Assembly (NCBI GenBank): GCA_022842805.1
Contig: JALHOX010000004.1
Location: forward strand, 1-15,673
Source: Phycisphaerae bacterium
GTDB lineage: Bacteria; Planctomycetota; Phycisphaerae; UBA1845; Fen-1342
Length of the DNA stretch: 15,673 bases
Direction of reading: 5' to 3'
Part shown: in pieces, positions 1 to 7,226 of the stretch
How the letters are laid out: every line of letters begins with the position of its first letter
How positions within the stretch are numbered: the first letter of the stretch is position 1
The notes under the pieces: model-generated
What the model was told of the DNA's origin: nothing
Seen by the model: only the letters and a program-made list of their open reading frames with translations
The model's database searches: none
Program-made: the position numbers and the translations under genes

Positions 1-414
1 GGCTATTTCCCCGGGGTGTATCTCAACGCTCGCCGGATCAACACGTCACGCTTCACCACGACCGAGAAGGTCGGGCAATTGCCGAAGCGCGTCGAGTTCA
101 TCCTGCACGAACTCGAGGCGACCCTGAAGCGCGAACCACCCGCGGCGATCGTCATCTCCGATGAAGACTATGAATGGATGTACGGGCGGCTGAAGAGCAA
201 GCCCGAGCCGGATGTGAAGCTCGGCCAGTGGATCGACGCAAACTACACCCGCGTCGCCGACATATCGCTGTGGATTCCCGCTTACGTCTATAAGCGCGAC
301 GATCTGCTGCGGCCCGAGGATTTTTGGGAGGGCTACCGCCCGCCGCCGGAGCTGAAGCAGTTCGGTCCGCTGCTGCCGACCAGCAGCGCGGCTGCCGGCA
401 CGGAGCAGCGGTAG
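1..414 (+). CDS. C-terminal fragment of a probable membrane glycosyltransferase (GT39/ArnT-like)
   Basis: The frame is open from the first base and stops with TAG at 412-414, so the window holds only the last 137 residues of a protein that starts upstream. No membrane helix is visible. The fragment looks like a soluble C-terminal tail: a segment rich in Glu, Lys and Arg (VEFILHELEATLKREPP), then a beta-strand-like AAIVISDEDYEWM, then a segment ending VYKRDDLL. This order (helix, a 'PPAAIVI'-type strand, an acidic helix, a closing 'IYKR'-type strand) resembles the periplasmic tail of polytopic GT39/ArnT-like glycosyltransferases that use lipid-linked sugar donors. That family call is an inference from layout; no catalytic residues are in view. 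The Pro/Ala/Ser-rich last 20 residues are probably disordered. The stop lies 6 bp from the stop of the convergent aldo/keto reductase. Confidence 0.55.
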   Translation, partial: GYFPGVYLNARRINTSRFTTTEKVGQLPKRVEFILHELEATLKREPPAAIVISDEDYEWMYGRLKSKPEPDVKLGQWIDANYTRVADISLWIPAYVYKRDDLLRPEDFWEGYRPPPELKQFGPLLPTSSAAAGTEQR

Positions 415-420
415 GGGGCC

Positions 421-1380
421 TTACTGCCAGTTCGCCGCGGGAAAAATCTCGTCGATTTGGCGTAGCTGGTGATCGTTCAATTTCACATTCAACGCACCGC
501 AGTTTTCGACCAATTGCTCGGTACGCGTGGCGCCGACGATGACGCTGCTCACAGCACTGCGCTGCAACAGCCACGCGATCGCCAGTTGTGCGAGCGAGCA
601 GCCCGCCTCCGCCGCGATCGGCCGGAGCATCTCGACGCGCTTGTAAATCTCGCTGCCCATCGGCGGGACAAACTGATTCATCTTCGGATTCGCCGCCCGC
701 GTGCCCGCCGCGGCGACGCCCGACGCGTACTTACCTGTCAAAACACCCTGCTTCAGCGGGCTCCAAACGACCATGCCCAGCCCGTCTTGCACGCAGGCGC
801 TGAGTACGCCATTGGTCTCGATGCGCCGCGCGGCGATGCTGTACTCCGGCTGGTTGCTGACGGGCGGATCGGCCCGCAGCTCGCGGGCGATGGCGCACGC
901 ATTCTTGATCTCAAGCGCGGGCCACTCGCTCACGCCCCAATAGAGCACTTTGCCCTGGCGGACGAGGTCGTCCATCGCGCGAACGACTTCGTAGACCGGC
1001 ACTTCGCTGTCGTAGCGATGGGCCTGATATAGATCGATATAAGAGGTCTGCAGGCGGCGCAGCGAATTCTCGACCGCCTCCATGATGTGCTTGCGCGAGA
1101 GGCCGCGATCGTTGACGTTGTCGCTCATCGGCCAGAAGACCTTGGTCGCGAGCACGATGTCGGAGCGCTTAAACGCCTTCAACTCGCGCCCCCAAAATTC
1201 CTCGGCGCCGCCGCGGTTGTAGATGTCGGCGGTGTCGAAGAAGTTGATGCCGAGGTCGAAGGCCTTGCGGGTGCAGGCGCGGGCGTTTTCGTCGTCGATG
1301 CCGAGGCTGTGCGTCAGCCAGTTTCCGAGGCTGACTTCGGACACTTTCACACCGGCATTACCGAGGCGGCGATAGTTCAT
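421..1380 (-). CDS. Aldo/keto reductase (Kv-beta-like NADPH-dependent oxidoreductase)
   Basis: A 319-residue soluble protein of normal length for an aldo/keto reductase TIM barrel. The catalytic tetrad is complete: Asp49 and Tyr54 in FFDTADIYNRG, Lys80 in VLATKVFW, and His121 in LYQAHRYDS. The C-terminal cofactor region shows WSPLKQGVLTGKY and VIVGATRTEQL, the usual NADPH-contacting layout. The N-terminal YRRLGNAGVKVSEVSLG and the overall pattern resemble the potassium-channel beta-subunit/YghZ branch, which reduces aldehydes and ketones. The natural substrate cannot be read from sequence. I start it at the ATG at 1378-1380 because homology begins there; the same frame runs open upstream to 1830, but that stretch has no family resemblance and lies antisense to the next gene's region. 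The Shine-Dalgarno is weak (GGGAATCG). Its gene ends tail to tail with the glycosyltransferase fragment, and the preceding gene on the same strand is 137 bp away, so it is probably transcribed alone. Confidence 0.93.
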   Translation of the reverse strand: MNYRRLGNAGVKVSEVSLGNWLTHSLGIDDENARACTRKAFDLGINFFDTADIYNRGGAEEFWGRELKAFKRSDIVLATKVFWPMSDNVNDRGLSRKHIMEAVENSLRRLQTSYIDLYQAHRYDSEVPVYEVVRAMDDLVRQGKVLYWGVSEWPALEIKNACAIARELRADPPVSNQPEYSIAARRIETNGVLSACVQDGLGMVVWSPLKQGVLTGKYASGVAAAGTRAANPKMNQFVPPMGSEIYKRVEMLRPIAAEAGCSLAQLAIAWLLQRSAVSSVIVGATRTEQLVENCGALNVKLNDHQLRQIDEIFPAANWQ

Positions 1381-1447
1381 CGAGCGATTCCCAATTTCAA
1401 GAACGCGTTTGACACGGTTGTATCGTAGCTGTGCGCAGTCGTCGACG

Positions 1448-1475
1448 CTTCGCCGGGCGAAGGCGCGAGTCGCGC
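1448..1475. terminator. Two tandem GC-rich hairpins downstream of the P-domain gene
   Basis: CTTCGCC (1448-1454) and GGCGAAG (1456-1462) form an almost gapless inverted repeat. It is followed at once by GCGCGA (1463-1468) and TCGCGC (1470-1475). The pair lies 43-70 bp beyond the stop of the minus-strand gene 1518-2312 and upstream of the aldo/keto reductase. No T-run follows, so intrinsic termination is uncertain; they may instead protect a 3' end. Confidence 0.35.
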
Positions 1476-1517
1476 GTTCTTCGTCAGCGTTTGACCAACG
1501 CGAAGCGGATTTCGACG

Positions 1518-2312
1518 TTAGTTCGAGCAGGGCGACCCGGTGAGCGCTCCGACAAAGGTGCCGATGTCGGCGACGGTGACGAAGCCGTCGTTGTTGGTGT
1601 CGTTGGAGCAAAGGTAGTCGCATGGCCCGCTTGGCCCGAAGAGCGACTCCCAAGCCGCCTCGCCCTGAGTTAGGGCCGTGACGAAAGCGCCGATATCGGC
1701 GACGGTGACGAATCCGTCGCAATTGGCGTCGGCGCAGGGGCTGCAGGTGGGGCCTTCGATGATTCGCAGCTCCCAGAAGTTGAAAAAGCCGCTTGGACTG
1801 GGTCCGAAATCGCGAGCTCGAAGGCGCCATGTGCCATTCGCGTTCTGGCCGATGAACTGATGAAGCGAGAAATTGTTAGCGCCGCTATTGGGGCCGGACG
1901 TTTGGTAAATCCCATTGGGAATCACACTGGTTCCGCCAACCGCCATCGCGGCGGTCCAGATGTTGTTGGTGGAGTTGCTGTCGAACACATACGCGCCGTT
2001 GAAGTTGGAGTTGTCGCCTTCGCCGATTCCATCGACTACGCCGATGCGGCTGACGAGTGTGGCGGTCGCGCCGTCGACCTTCTCAAGCCAGATCTCCGCG
2101 TCGCCGCACCAATCGTGGCGAAGCTGACCGATGAGTACGCGCACCTCGACGATGTTGAAGTTTTCGGCGATGGTGATTTCGCTGGTACCACCGATCGGAT
2201 CGTTGTCCCCGAAGCTCGCTGCCGGACCCGTGTACGTGAGTTCGCCGGCGTACGCCGCGGCACAGATGAGCGTGCTAAGTGCTACGGCCTGAACGCGTGT
2301 CCGAGAGTGCAT
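1518..2312 (-). CDS. Secreted P-domain-like protein with C-terminal dockerin-like repeat pair
   Basis: A 264-residue exported protein of unknown role. Residues 1-22 are a signal peptide with a hydrophobic core (VQAVALSTLICAAA) and AYA before the likely cleavage site. Residues about 30-180 look like a proprotein-convertase P/Homo-B beta-sandwich: an IVEVRVLIGQLRHDW strand pair, an F-N-G-A-Y-V-F segment, then NGTWRLRARDFGPSPSGFFNFWELRI, matching the usual 'G-x-W-x-L-x-x-x-D' and final 'W-x-L-x-I' signature. No protease domain is attached. The C-terminus holds two 12-residue calcium loops starting at Asp195 (DANCDGFVTVAD) and Asp238 (DTNNDGFVTVAD), spaced like a dockerin pair, with Cys residues around them; the protein ends 15 residues after the second loop. 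This layout is common in planctomycete exported proteins. The start is the ATG at 2310-2312, preceded by GGGGAG with a 6-nt spacer; a further 24 in-frame codons upstream would bury the signal peptide. It is divergent from the PEP-CTERM gene. Confidence 0.82.
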   Translation of the reverse strand: MHSRTRVQAVALSTLICAAAYAGELTYTGPAASFGDNDPIGGTSEITIAENFNIVEVRVLIGQLRHDWCGDAEIWLEKVDGATATLVSRIGVVDGIGEGDNSNFNGAYVFDSNSTNNIWTAAMAVGGTSVIPNGIYQTSGPNSGANNFSLHQFIGQNANGTWRLRARDFGPSPSGFFNFWELRIIEGPTCSPCADANCDGFVTVADIGAFVTALTQGEAAWESLFGPSGPCDYLCSNDTNNDGFVTVADIGTFVGALTGSPCSN

Positions 2313-2342
2313 GCAAAACTCCCCAATCGATGATGCCCTGAT

Positions 2343-2369
2343 CGGGCGAACGCCCGCCGCGTTTGCGGC
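2343..2369. repeat. Tandem small hairpins in the leader of the P-domain gene
   Basis: CGGGCG (2343-2348) pairs with CGCCCG (2351-2356), and GCCGC (2356-2360) pairs with GCGGC (2365-2369). They lie 31-57 bp upstream of the minus-strand start at 2312, in the divergent 263-bp spacer (2313-2575) that must hold the promoters of both surface-protein genes. I could not pick convincing -35/-10 pairs in this GC-rich spacer. Confidence 0.3.
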
Positions 2370-2527
2370 AATGGTTGCGTTCACCGACGGAAACCGAGCC
2401 TAGCTCGCGGCGGGTGGGCGAGTCAACGAACGTTTGCCCCCGCCAAAAAAGGCTGCCGGATTTTCTGAGGGCTGCGGCGGGGAATTGCGGGATCGGGGCA
2501 AGCCCCCCGGCGCAGGCCCGGCGGCCC

Positions 2528-2543
2528 GGTTCGCTCCCGAACC
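2528..2543. promoter_or_regulatory. Leader hairpin upstream of the PEP-CTERM gene
   Basis: GGTTCG (2528-2533) and CGAACC (2538-2543) form a 6-bp stem with a CTCC loop. It lies 32 bp before the ATG and just upstream of the Shine-Dalgarno sequence GGAGGAG, so it would be in the mRNA leader if transcription starts further upstream. A regulatory role is only inferred. Confidence 0.3.
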
Positions 2544-2575
2544 TCGCACTCGTTAAGCCTTGGAGGAGTTTGAAC

Positions 2576-3409
2576 ATGCGTCATCTCATCTCGAAACAGC
2601 CGCACCGCGCGCTGTGCCGCGCCGGCCTTGCAGCCCTGAGCCTCTCGGCAATCGCCGCGGCTGGCGGCATCGTCGACAACTTCGAAAGCTACGCCGTCGG
2701 CACATTCCCCGCGGCCAATTGGCAGGATACGGGGCAAGTGTCGCCCACATCCCTCGTGCCGCCGCCGAATCCGTCGTGCACCGTCGGCACGACGCTCGAC
2801 GCCTTTGGCAATCCGACGCAGGCTCTGCACCTCGATCCGTCCTGGGTCGGCAGCGCCAGCGGCATTTACCGTGCGGTGCCGAGTGACGCGGCCTATTCGC
2901 TGCGCATGGACGTGCGGACCGACCAATTCGCGGCGGGTGCGACCGGGAACGCCAGCGATTGGCCCTGGATGATGGGCGTCAGCCGCTTTGACGCGAACTC
3001 ACAGGCCGGCGGCTGGAACTCGCTGCAGATGTACGGCACCGACCTGTCGCAGGATTTCCGCGCCTACGCGATTCACAGCGGCGGCGCCGACGATTTTCCG
3101 CTCGGCGTGTCGATGCAGCCGGGTGTGTGGTATAGCGTGCAGATCGACGTCGACGCGACGACCGGCACCATTCGCAACCGCATCTGGGACACGGCGAGCA
3201 ACGCGCTGCTGACGGATGCAACCGTGACGGCCTCGGCCTGGACGGCGGCGGACGGCGTCTTCGACGTAGTGACGATCAATCAGGGTGAGATTTCGGCGAC
3301 CGGCAGCGCCGAAACGTGGATCGACAACGTCGTCGTCCGGGTCGTTCCTGAACCGGCGTCGCTGGCACTGCTCATGCTGTGCGGCATTGCGCTGCGGCGA
3401 CGGAATTAG
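2576..3409 (+). CDS. PEP-CTERM sorting-domain exported protein
   Basis: A 277-residue exported protein. Residues 1 to about 29 are a signal peptide: basic start (MRHLISKQPHR), hydrophobic run (AGLAALSLSAIAAA). The mature part opens GGIVDNFESYAVGTFPAANW, a common beginning of planctomycete surface proteins with a concanavalin/LamG-like jelly-roll. The middle is strand-rich with many Trp, Gly and Asp residues and contains SLRMDVRTDQF and VWYSVQIDVDATTGTIRNRIWD, typical of such sandwich folds. Residues 257-277 are a textbook PEP-CTERM tail: VPEP, then a hydrophobic stretch (ASLALLMLCGIAL), then RRRN. In known systems exosortase (EpsH/XrtA) recognises this tail and transfers the protein to the surface or matrix; no exosortase gene is in the window. 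The start is the ATG at 2576-2578, preceded by a strong GGAGGAG. The in-frame extension upstream to 2363 has no protein character. Ligand and role are unknown. Confidence 0.85.
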   Translation: MRHLISKQPHRALCRAGLAALSLSAIAAAGGIVDNFESYAVGTFPAANWQDTGQVSPTSLVPPPNPSCTVGTTLDAFGNPTQALHLDPSWVGSASGIYRAVPSDAAYSLRMDVRTDQFAAGATGNASDWPWMMGVSRFDANSQAGGWNSLQMYGTDLSQDFRAYAIHSGGADDFPLGVSMQPGVWYSVQIDVDATTGTIRNRIWDTASNALLTDATVTASAWTAADGVFDVVTINQGEISATGSAETWIDNVVVRVVPEPASLALLMLCGIALRRRN

Positions 3410-3463
3410 CGATCTTGTCGCTGACGTGCTGAGCCGCCGCGAACCGATTTCCGTCTGGAGCGA

Positions 3464-4225
3464 TCACTTCGCGGCGGCGTAAAGCACGACCCCGCCCAGA
3501 TTCATGCTCTGCGTTCGGCACGTTGAGCAGCCGGCCTCTCGAATGATCCGCGTCATCGATTCGCGTGTCTCGAAGCTCTCGATGGACTTGGGCAGATATT
3601 GGTATGCGCCCGATCGATCGCGCGCGATCCACGCCCCGAGCCGCGGCAAAACGACTTCGCAGTAGGTGCGAAAGGCAGCTCGCAGTAGGGGGTTGGACGG
3701 GTTCGCGAACTCGAGGATCGCCAGCCGTCCGCCTGGGCGGAGAACGCGGACGAGTTCGCGAATGCCGTCGCTCAGCCGCTGGAAGTTACGCACGCCGAAC
3801 GCGCAGCTGACGACGTCGACCGAGGCGTCGCGGAGCGGCAGGCGCAGGCCGTCGCCGCGGATCAATGTCGGTTTCGGCGACGTCCCGTCATACGTTCCGC
3901 TCGCCAGCATTTGGGCCGAGAAGTCGAGGCCGATCAGGCTCCGCAGACCCGGCTGCTGTCGCGCGAATTCGCGCAGCATGTCGCCCGTGCCGCAGCAGAC
4001 GTCGAGCACGACCTCGCCCGGCTTCGGCGCTGCGGAGGCGACGGCGACGCGTCGCCAGGCGGCGTCGCGGCCGAAGGTGGCCAGTCGATTGACCTTTTCA
4101 TAGGTGGGGGCGATGGCGTCGAACATGGCCTCGACGCGCTGGGCCTTGTCTGCACGCCGATGGGGATCGACGAGCACGTCGGGGGTCCAGGCGGGCGAGC
4201 GGTGTTCGGCAGGAGAGGAGGGCAT
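3464..4225 (-). CDS. ubiE: Demethylmenaquinone / 2-polyprenyl-benzoquinol C-methyltransferase
   Basis: A 253-residue class I SAM-dependent methyltransferase of the UbiE/MenG family (menG is the better name if the organism makes only menaquinone). The family entry motif MFDAIAPTYEKVNRLATFGRD is at about residues 34-54, SAM motif I VLDVCCGTGD at 73-82, the adenosine-binding acidic end GLDFS at 99-103, GDGLRLPL at 124-131, and the diagnostic CAFGVRN at 141-147, then VLRPGGRLAILEF. The product C-methylates the demethylated quinone ring, the last step of menaquinone synthesis, at the inner face of the cytoplasmic membrane. The N-terminus is somewhat longer than usual (33 residues before the first motif), and no Shine-Dalgarno is visible before the ATG at 4223-4225, so the true start could be internal or the mRNA weakly translated. 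It follows fabD after 76 bp containing a hairpin, and is convergent with the PEP-CTERM gene (54 bp between stops). Confidence 0.92.
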   Translation of the reverse strand: MPSSPAEHRSPAWTPDVLVDPHRRADKAQRVEAMFDAIAPTYEKVNRLATFGRDAAWRRVAVASAAPKPGEVVLDVCCGTGDMLREFARQQPGLRSLIGLDFSAQMLASGTYDGTSPKPTLIRGDGLRLPLRDASVDVVSCAFGVRNFQRLSDGIRELVRVLRPGGRLAILEFANPSNPLLRAAFRTYCEVVLPRLGAWIARDRSGAYQYLPKSIESFETRESMTRIIREAGCSTCRTQSMNLGGVVLYAAAK

Positions 4226-4245
4226 GGATGGATAATAGACGAGCC

Positions 4246-4261
4246 GCGGGCTTCAGCCCGC
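4246..4261. repeat. Perfect GC-rich hairpin between fabD and ubiE
   Basis: GCGGGCT (4246-4252) and AGCCCGC (4255-4261) are separated by only TC, giving a tight stem-loop; one flanking base pair extends it. It sits in the 76-bp gap after the fabD stop. There is no clear T-run on the minus strand, so it is either an attenuator or mRNA-end stabiliser, or one copy of a dispersed palindromic repeat. I cannot tell which from one window. Confidence 0.45.
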
Positions 4262-4301
4262 GCGGACGCCCCCGTGCCAGTCCGCGCTCGATCGCGTGGC
4301 G

Positions 4302-5219
4302 CTAGCCCAGGTCCGCCGCCTTGCCGATGTTGGTCACCTTCGCCTCGCGGCTGATCTTTCGCATCAGACCCATCAACACGCGATTGGGGCCGATTTCGTA
4401 GAAGTCGCGCATGCCCTCGCCGATCATCTTTTCGCAGCAGCCCTGCCAGCGGACCGGGTTGTACACCTGCTGATAGAGCGAGGCCCGGATCGCGTCCGGC
4501 GTCGTGTGCCAGGTCGTGTCCACGTTGGAGATCACGCGACACTTCGGCGGCACGATCTGCGCCGCGGCCAGCACGGGCTTGAGCGCCTCGGCGGCGGGGC
4601 GCATCAGTTCGCTATGGAACGCGCCGGCGACCTTCAGCGCCGTGCCGCGTCCGCCGAGCTCTTCGATGATCGGCATCGCCGCGTTGCAGGCCGCCTGATC
4701 GCCGGAGATGACGATTTGTCCGGGGCAGTTGTAGTTGGCGGGGCCGATGCGGCCGGCCGGACGCGCCCGCTCGCAGACGGTGAGCACCTGCGCTTCGTCC
4801 ATGCCCAGCACCGAGACCATGCCGCCCGGCTGCGCCTCGGCGGCCTGCTGCATGAGCTGGCCGCGGCGATAGACCAGTTTCAGCGCGTCGGCGAAGGACA
4901 TCGCGCCCGCGAGGTGCAACGCCGTGTATTCGCCCAGGCTCAGCCCGCCCATTGCGCCAAACTGCTCGGCGCGGATGCGGCCTTTCTCGGCCGCGGCGCG
5001 GAAGAGGGCGACGCTGGTGGTGAAGATCGCGGGTTGCTGAATGTCCGTCGCGCCGAGCCGCTCCTCCGGGCCTTCGAAGCAGAGCGCGCTGAGCTTGAAG
5101 CCCAGGAGCGCGTCGGCCTCCGCGAAGACATCGGCGGCGGCTTTCGAAACGGCGACGACATCAGCGCCCATGCCCACGAGCTGTGCGCCCTGGCCCGGGA
5201 AAATCGCGGCTTGCGACAT
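4302..5219 (-). CDS. fabD: Malonyl-CoA:ACP transacylase FabD
   Basis: A 305-residue cytoplasmic enzyme that moves malonyl from CoA to acyl carrier protein, supplying the extender for fatty-acid synthesis. Visible features: FPGQGAQ at 7-13 (oxyanion-hole loop), QQPAI at 61-65, the nucleophile Ser94 in GLSLGEYTAL, Arg119 in YRRGQLMQ (carboxylate anchor), and catalytic His202 in AGAFHSELM. Length matches E. coli FabD, whose Ser92 and His201 correspond closely. The residue before the nucleophile is Leu (GLSLG) where E. coli has His (GHSLG). From memory this variant also occurs in other bacteria, so it is unlikely to mark loss of function. The start at 5217-5219 is 4 bp after the fabH stop and is preceded by GAGGG at about 9 nt, which supports translational coupling within the rpmF-plsX-fabH-fabD block. 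Confidence 0.96.
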   Translation of the reverse strand: MSQAAIFPGQGAQLVGMGADVVAVSKAAADVFAEADALLGFKLSALCFEGPEERLGATDIQQPAIFTTSVALFRAAAEKGRIRAEQFGAMGGLSLGEYTALHLAGAMSFADALKLVYRRGQLMQQAAEAQPGGMVSVLGMDEAQVLTVCERARPAGRIGPANYNCPGQIVISGDQAACNAAMPIIEELGGRGTALKVAGAFHSELMRPAAEALKPVLAAAQIVPPKCRVISNVDTTWHTTPDAIRASLYQQVYNPVRWQGCCEKMIGEGMRDFYEIGPNRVLMGLMRKISREAKVTNIGKAADLG

Positions 5220-5223
5220 TGAT

Positions 5224-6216
5224 TTAAACCCTCAGAAGAACCGAACCCCAAGTCAATCCGGCCCCGAACGCGATCAGCATGACCAGATCGCCGCGGCGGA
5301 TGCGCCCGGCGCTCATCGCCTCGTGCAGCGCCACCGGCACGGAGGCCGCCGAGGTGTTGCCAAAGCGATCGATATTGACCACGACCTTGCTGGTGGGCAG
5401 GCCGAGCTTATCGCAGGCGGACTCGATGATGCGCTGGTTCGATTGATGCGGCACGACGAGAGATAGCTCATCGAGCTTCACGCCCGCGTCATCGAGCGTG
5501 CCCTTCATCAGCTCCTGCATTTTTGAAACGGCGAATTTGTAGACCTCGCGCCCGTTCATCCGCAGGTAATGCAGCCGCTCGTTGACTGTTCGCGTGCTGG
5601 CCGGCTCCTTGGCGCCGCCCGCGGGCACCCAGATGGCCAGTGCCTGACCGCCGTCTGCGCCCATGCGCGCGGCCAGGATGCCCGAGTCCGGGTGAGTCGC
5701 TTTACGCAAGACCGCCGCGCCCGCCGCATCGCCGAAGAGAATCGCCGTGCCGCGGTCCTCCATGTCGGTGATGCGCGACATGCACTCGGCTCCGACGACC
5801 AGCGCCGTCTTGGCGAATCCGCTGGCGATGTATTGGGCCGCGGTGGCCACGCTCCAGACGAAGCCGGTGCAGGCTGAAACCTGGTCAAAGGCGGGAATAT
5901 GCCGACAGCCGAGCGCCGCCTGAATCTGGCAGGAGGTGGTCGGGAGGGTGTGTTCGGGGGTGATCGTGCCGCAGATCAGCAGGTCGATCTCGCTCGCTTC
6001 GGTGTTGGCCGCCCGCAGCGCGCTGGCGCACGCGGCCGTTCCCAAGCCCAGCGTCGACTCGTGCGGCTCAGCGATGCGGCGTTCGCGAATGCCGGTGCGC
6101 TGATGAATCCACTCGTCGGTGGTTTCGAGACGAGAAGCGAAGTCGTTGTTGGTGACAACGCGCGAAGGCAGGGCGACGCCCGTGCCGGCGATTTCGACCG
6201 GCCAGTGCACCTTCAT
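5224..6216 (-). CDS. fabH: 3-oxoacyl-ACP synthase III FabH
   Basis: A 330-residue thiolase-fold ketosynthase that condenses an acyl-CoA primer, usually acetyl-CoA or a branched starter, with malonyl-ACP to begin fatty-acid chains. The catalytic triad is complete: Cys116 in SACTGF, His257 in VPHQSNQRI, and Asn287 in FGNTSAAS. Other family marks are TTDEWIHQRTGIRERR at about 32-47, LFGDAAGAAVL near 160-170 and GAGLTWGS near the C-terminus. The ATG overlaps the plsX stop by 4 nt (ATGA at 6213-6216), and an AGGA lies about 8 nt upstream inside plsX, so translation is coupled. Primer preference cannot be read from the sequence. Confidence 0.97.
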   Translation of the reverse strand: MKVHWPVEIAGTGVALPSRVVTNNDFASRLETTDEWIHQRTGIRERRIAEPHESTLGLGTAACASALRAANTEASEIDLLICGTITPEHTLPTTSCQIQAALGCRHIPAFDQVSACTGFVWSVATAAQYIASGFAKTALVVGAECMSRITDMEDRGTAILFGDAAGAAVLRKATHPDSGILAARMGADGGQALAIWVPAGGAKEPASTRTVNERLHYLRMNGREVYKFAVSKMQELMKGTLDDAGVKLDELSLVVPHQSNQRIIESACDKLGLPTSKVVVNIDRFGNTSAASVPVALHEAMSAGRIRRGDLVMLIAFGAGLTWGSVLLRV

Positions 6217-7220
6217 CCGGCGTCCTTTTTGGCCGCTCCCAGCTCGCTGGTGATCACGTTGATCAAGTTGGCGCGATGTTGCTCGACCGTCGCTCGGACG
6301 GCGTTCGCGATCGCGCGGGCATCGCTGCGGCCGTGGCAGATCAGCGCCAGCGACGACAGACCCATGAGCGGGGCGCCGCCATACTCGGCGAAGTCGTGTC
6401 GCTTCCAGATGCGGTCGACGACCGGCTGAAACGCCTTCACCAGCTCGGGGCTTTCCTGCTTAAACTCGCCGAAAATCGTCTTGAACAGACCCTCGGCCAG
6501 CCCCTCCGTCAGCTTCAGAATCACGTTGCCCACGAAGCCGTCGCAGATGAACACTTCGGCCTCGCCGGCGAAGATATCGCGGCCTTCCATGTTGCCGGCG
6601 TAGATCAAGCTCGGATCGGACTTGATCAGCCCGAAGGCCTCTTTCACCAGCGGATTGCCCTTGCCCTCTTCTTCGCCGATGGAGATTAGCCCGATCCGCG
6701 GCTTGGCGTGGCCCAGCATGCGCTGCGCGTAGATGGAGCCCATGCGGGCGTATTCGTAAAGGTGCTGAGCTTTCGGGCTGAGGTTGGCACCCACGTCGCA
6801 GATTACGACCGGGCCGTGGAAGGTGGGCATGAGCACGGCGATGCCGGGGCGCGAGACGCCCTCGATCGGGCGCACACGCAACTGACACGCGGCCACAAAC
6901 GCTCCGGTGTTGCCGGCGCTGATCATGCCGTCGAGCCCGCCCTTGCCCGCCGCGGCCGCCATGCGCATCAGCGACGAGTCGCGCTTCTGGCGAATCGCCT
7001 CGACCGGCGGCTCGTGCATCTCGACCACTTCGGAGCAGTGTTCGATGGAGATGCGGGGGTCGTTGAGGCCGGCATCGCGGGCCTCGGCTTCGACCTGGTC
7101 CTTGATGCCATAGAGAATCAGCCGGTCGTCCGGCCCCATATACCGCAGGCCATCACGAGCACCGCGCACGATCTCCCGCGGGGCGTGATCGCCACCCATC
7201 GCGTCGAGGCCGATCCTCAT
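6213..7220 (-). CDS. plsX: Phosphate acyltransferase PlsX
   Basis: A 335-residue, membrane-associated enzyme that converts acyl-ACP and phosphate to acyl-phosphate, the donor used by PlsY for glycerol-3-phosphate acylation. Family marks: DAMGGDHAP at 6-14, the segment VEMHEPPVEAIRQKRDSS at 66-83, ISAGNTGA at 100-107, and GFVGNVILKLTEG in the C-terminal half, followed by the expected GGAPLMGLS. Length is normal for the family. The start at 7218-7220 is 6 bp after the rpmF stop, with GGGAG about 9 nt before it spanning the end of rpmF. The adjacency links lipid synthesis to ribosome production, as in many bacteria. Confidence 0.96.
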   Translation of the reverse strand: MRIGLDAMGGDHAPREIVRGARDGLRYMGPDDRLILYGIKDQVEAEARDAGLNDPRISIEHCSEVVEMHEPPVEAIRQKRDSSLMRMAAAAGKGGLDGMISAGNTGAFVAACQLRVRPIEGVSRPGIAVLMPTFHGPVVICDVGANLSPKAQHLYEYARMGSIYAQRMLGHAKPRIGLISIGEEEGKGNPLVKEAFGLIKSDPSLIYAGNMEGRDIFAGEAEVFICDGFVGNVILKLTEGLAEGLFKTIFGEFKQESPELVKAFQPVVDRIWKRHDFAEYGGAPLMGLSSLALICHGRSDARAIANAVRATVEQHRANLINVITSELGAAKKDAG

Positions 7221-7226
7221 CGAGGA

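Noticed and set aside
1381..1830. 150-codon N-terminal extension of the aldo/keto reductase frame
   Set aside because: The extension is Arg/His-rich, has no family resemblance, and overlaps the P-domain gene in another frame; the enzyme begins normally at 1380.
424..2730. Shared peptide PAANWQ at the end of the aldo/keto reductase and in the PEP-CTERM protein
   Set aside because: A six-residue match in unrelated contexts, encoded on opposite strands; most likely chance.
4296..5222. 308-codon open frame on the plus strand
   Set aside because: Almost exactly antisense to fabD, with shadow-like composition.
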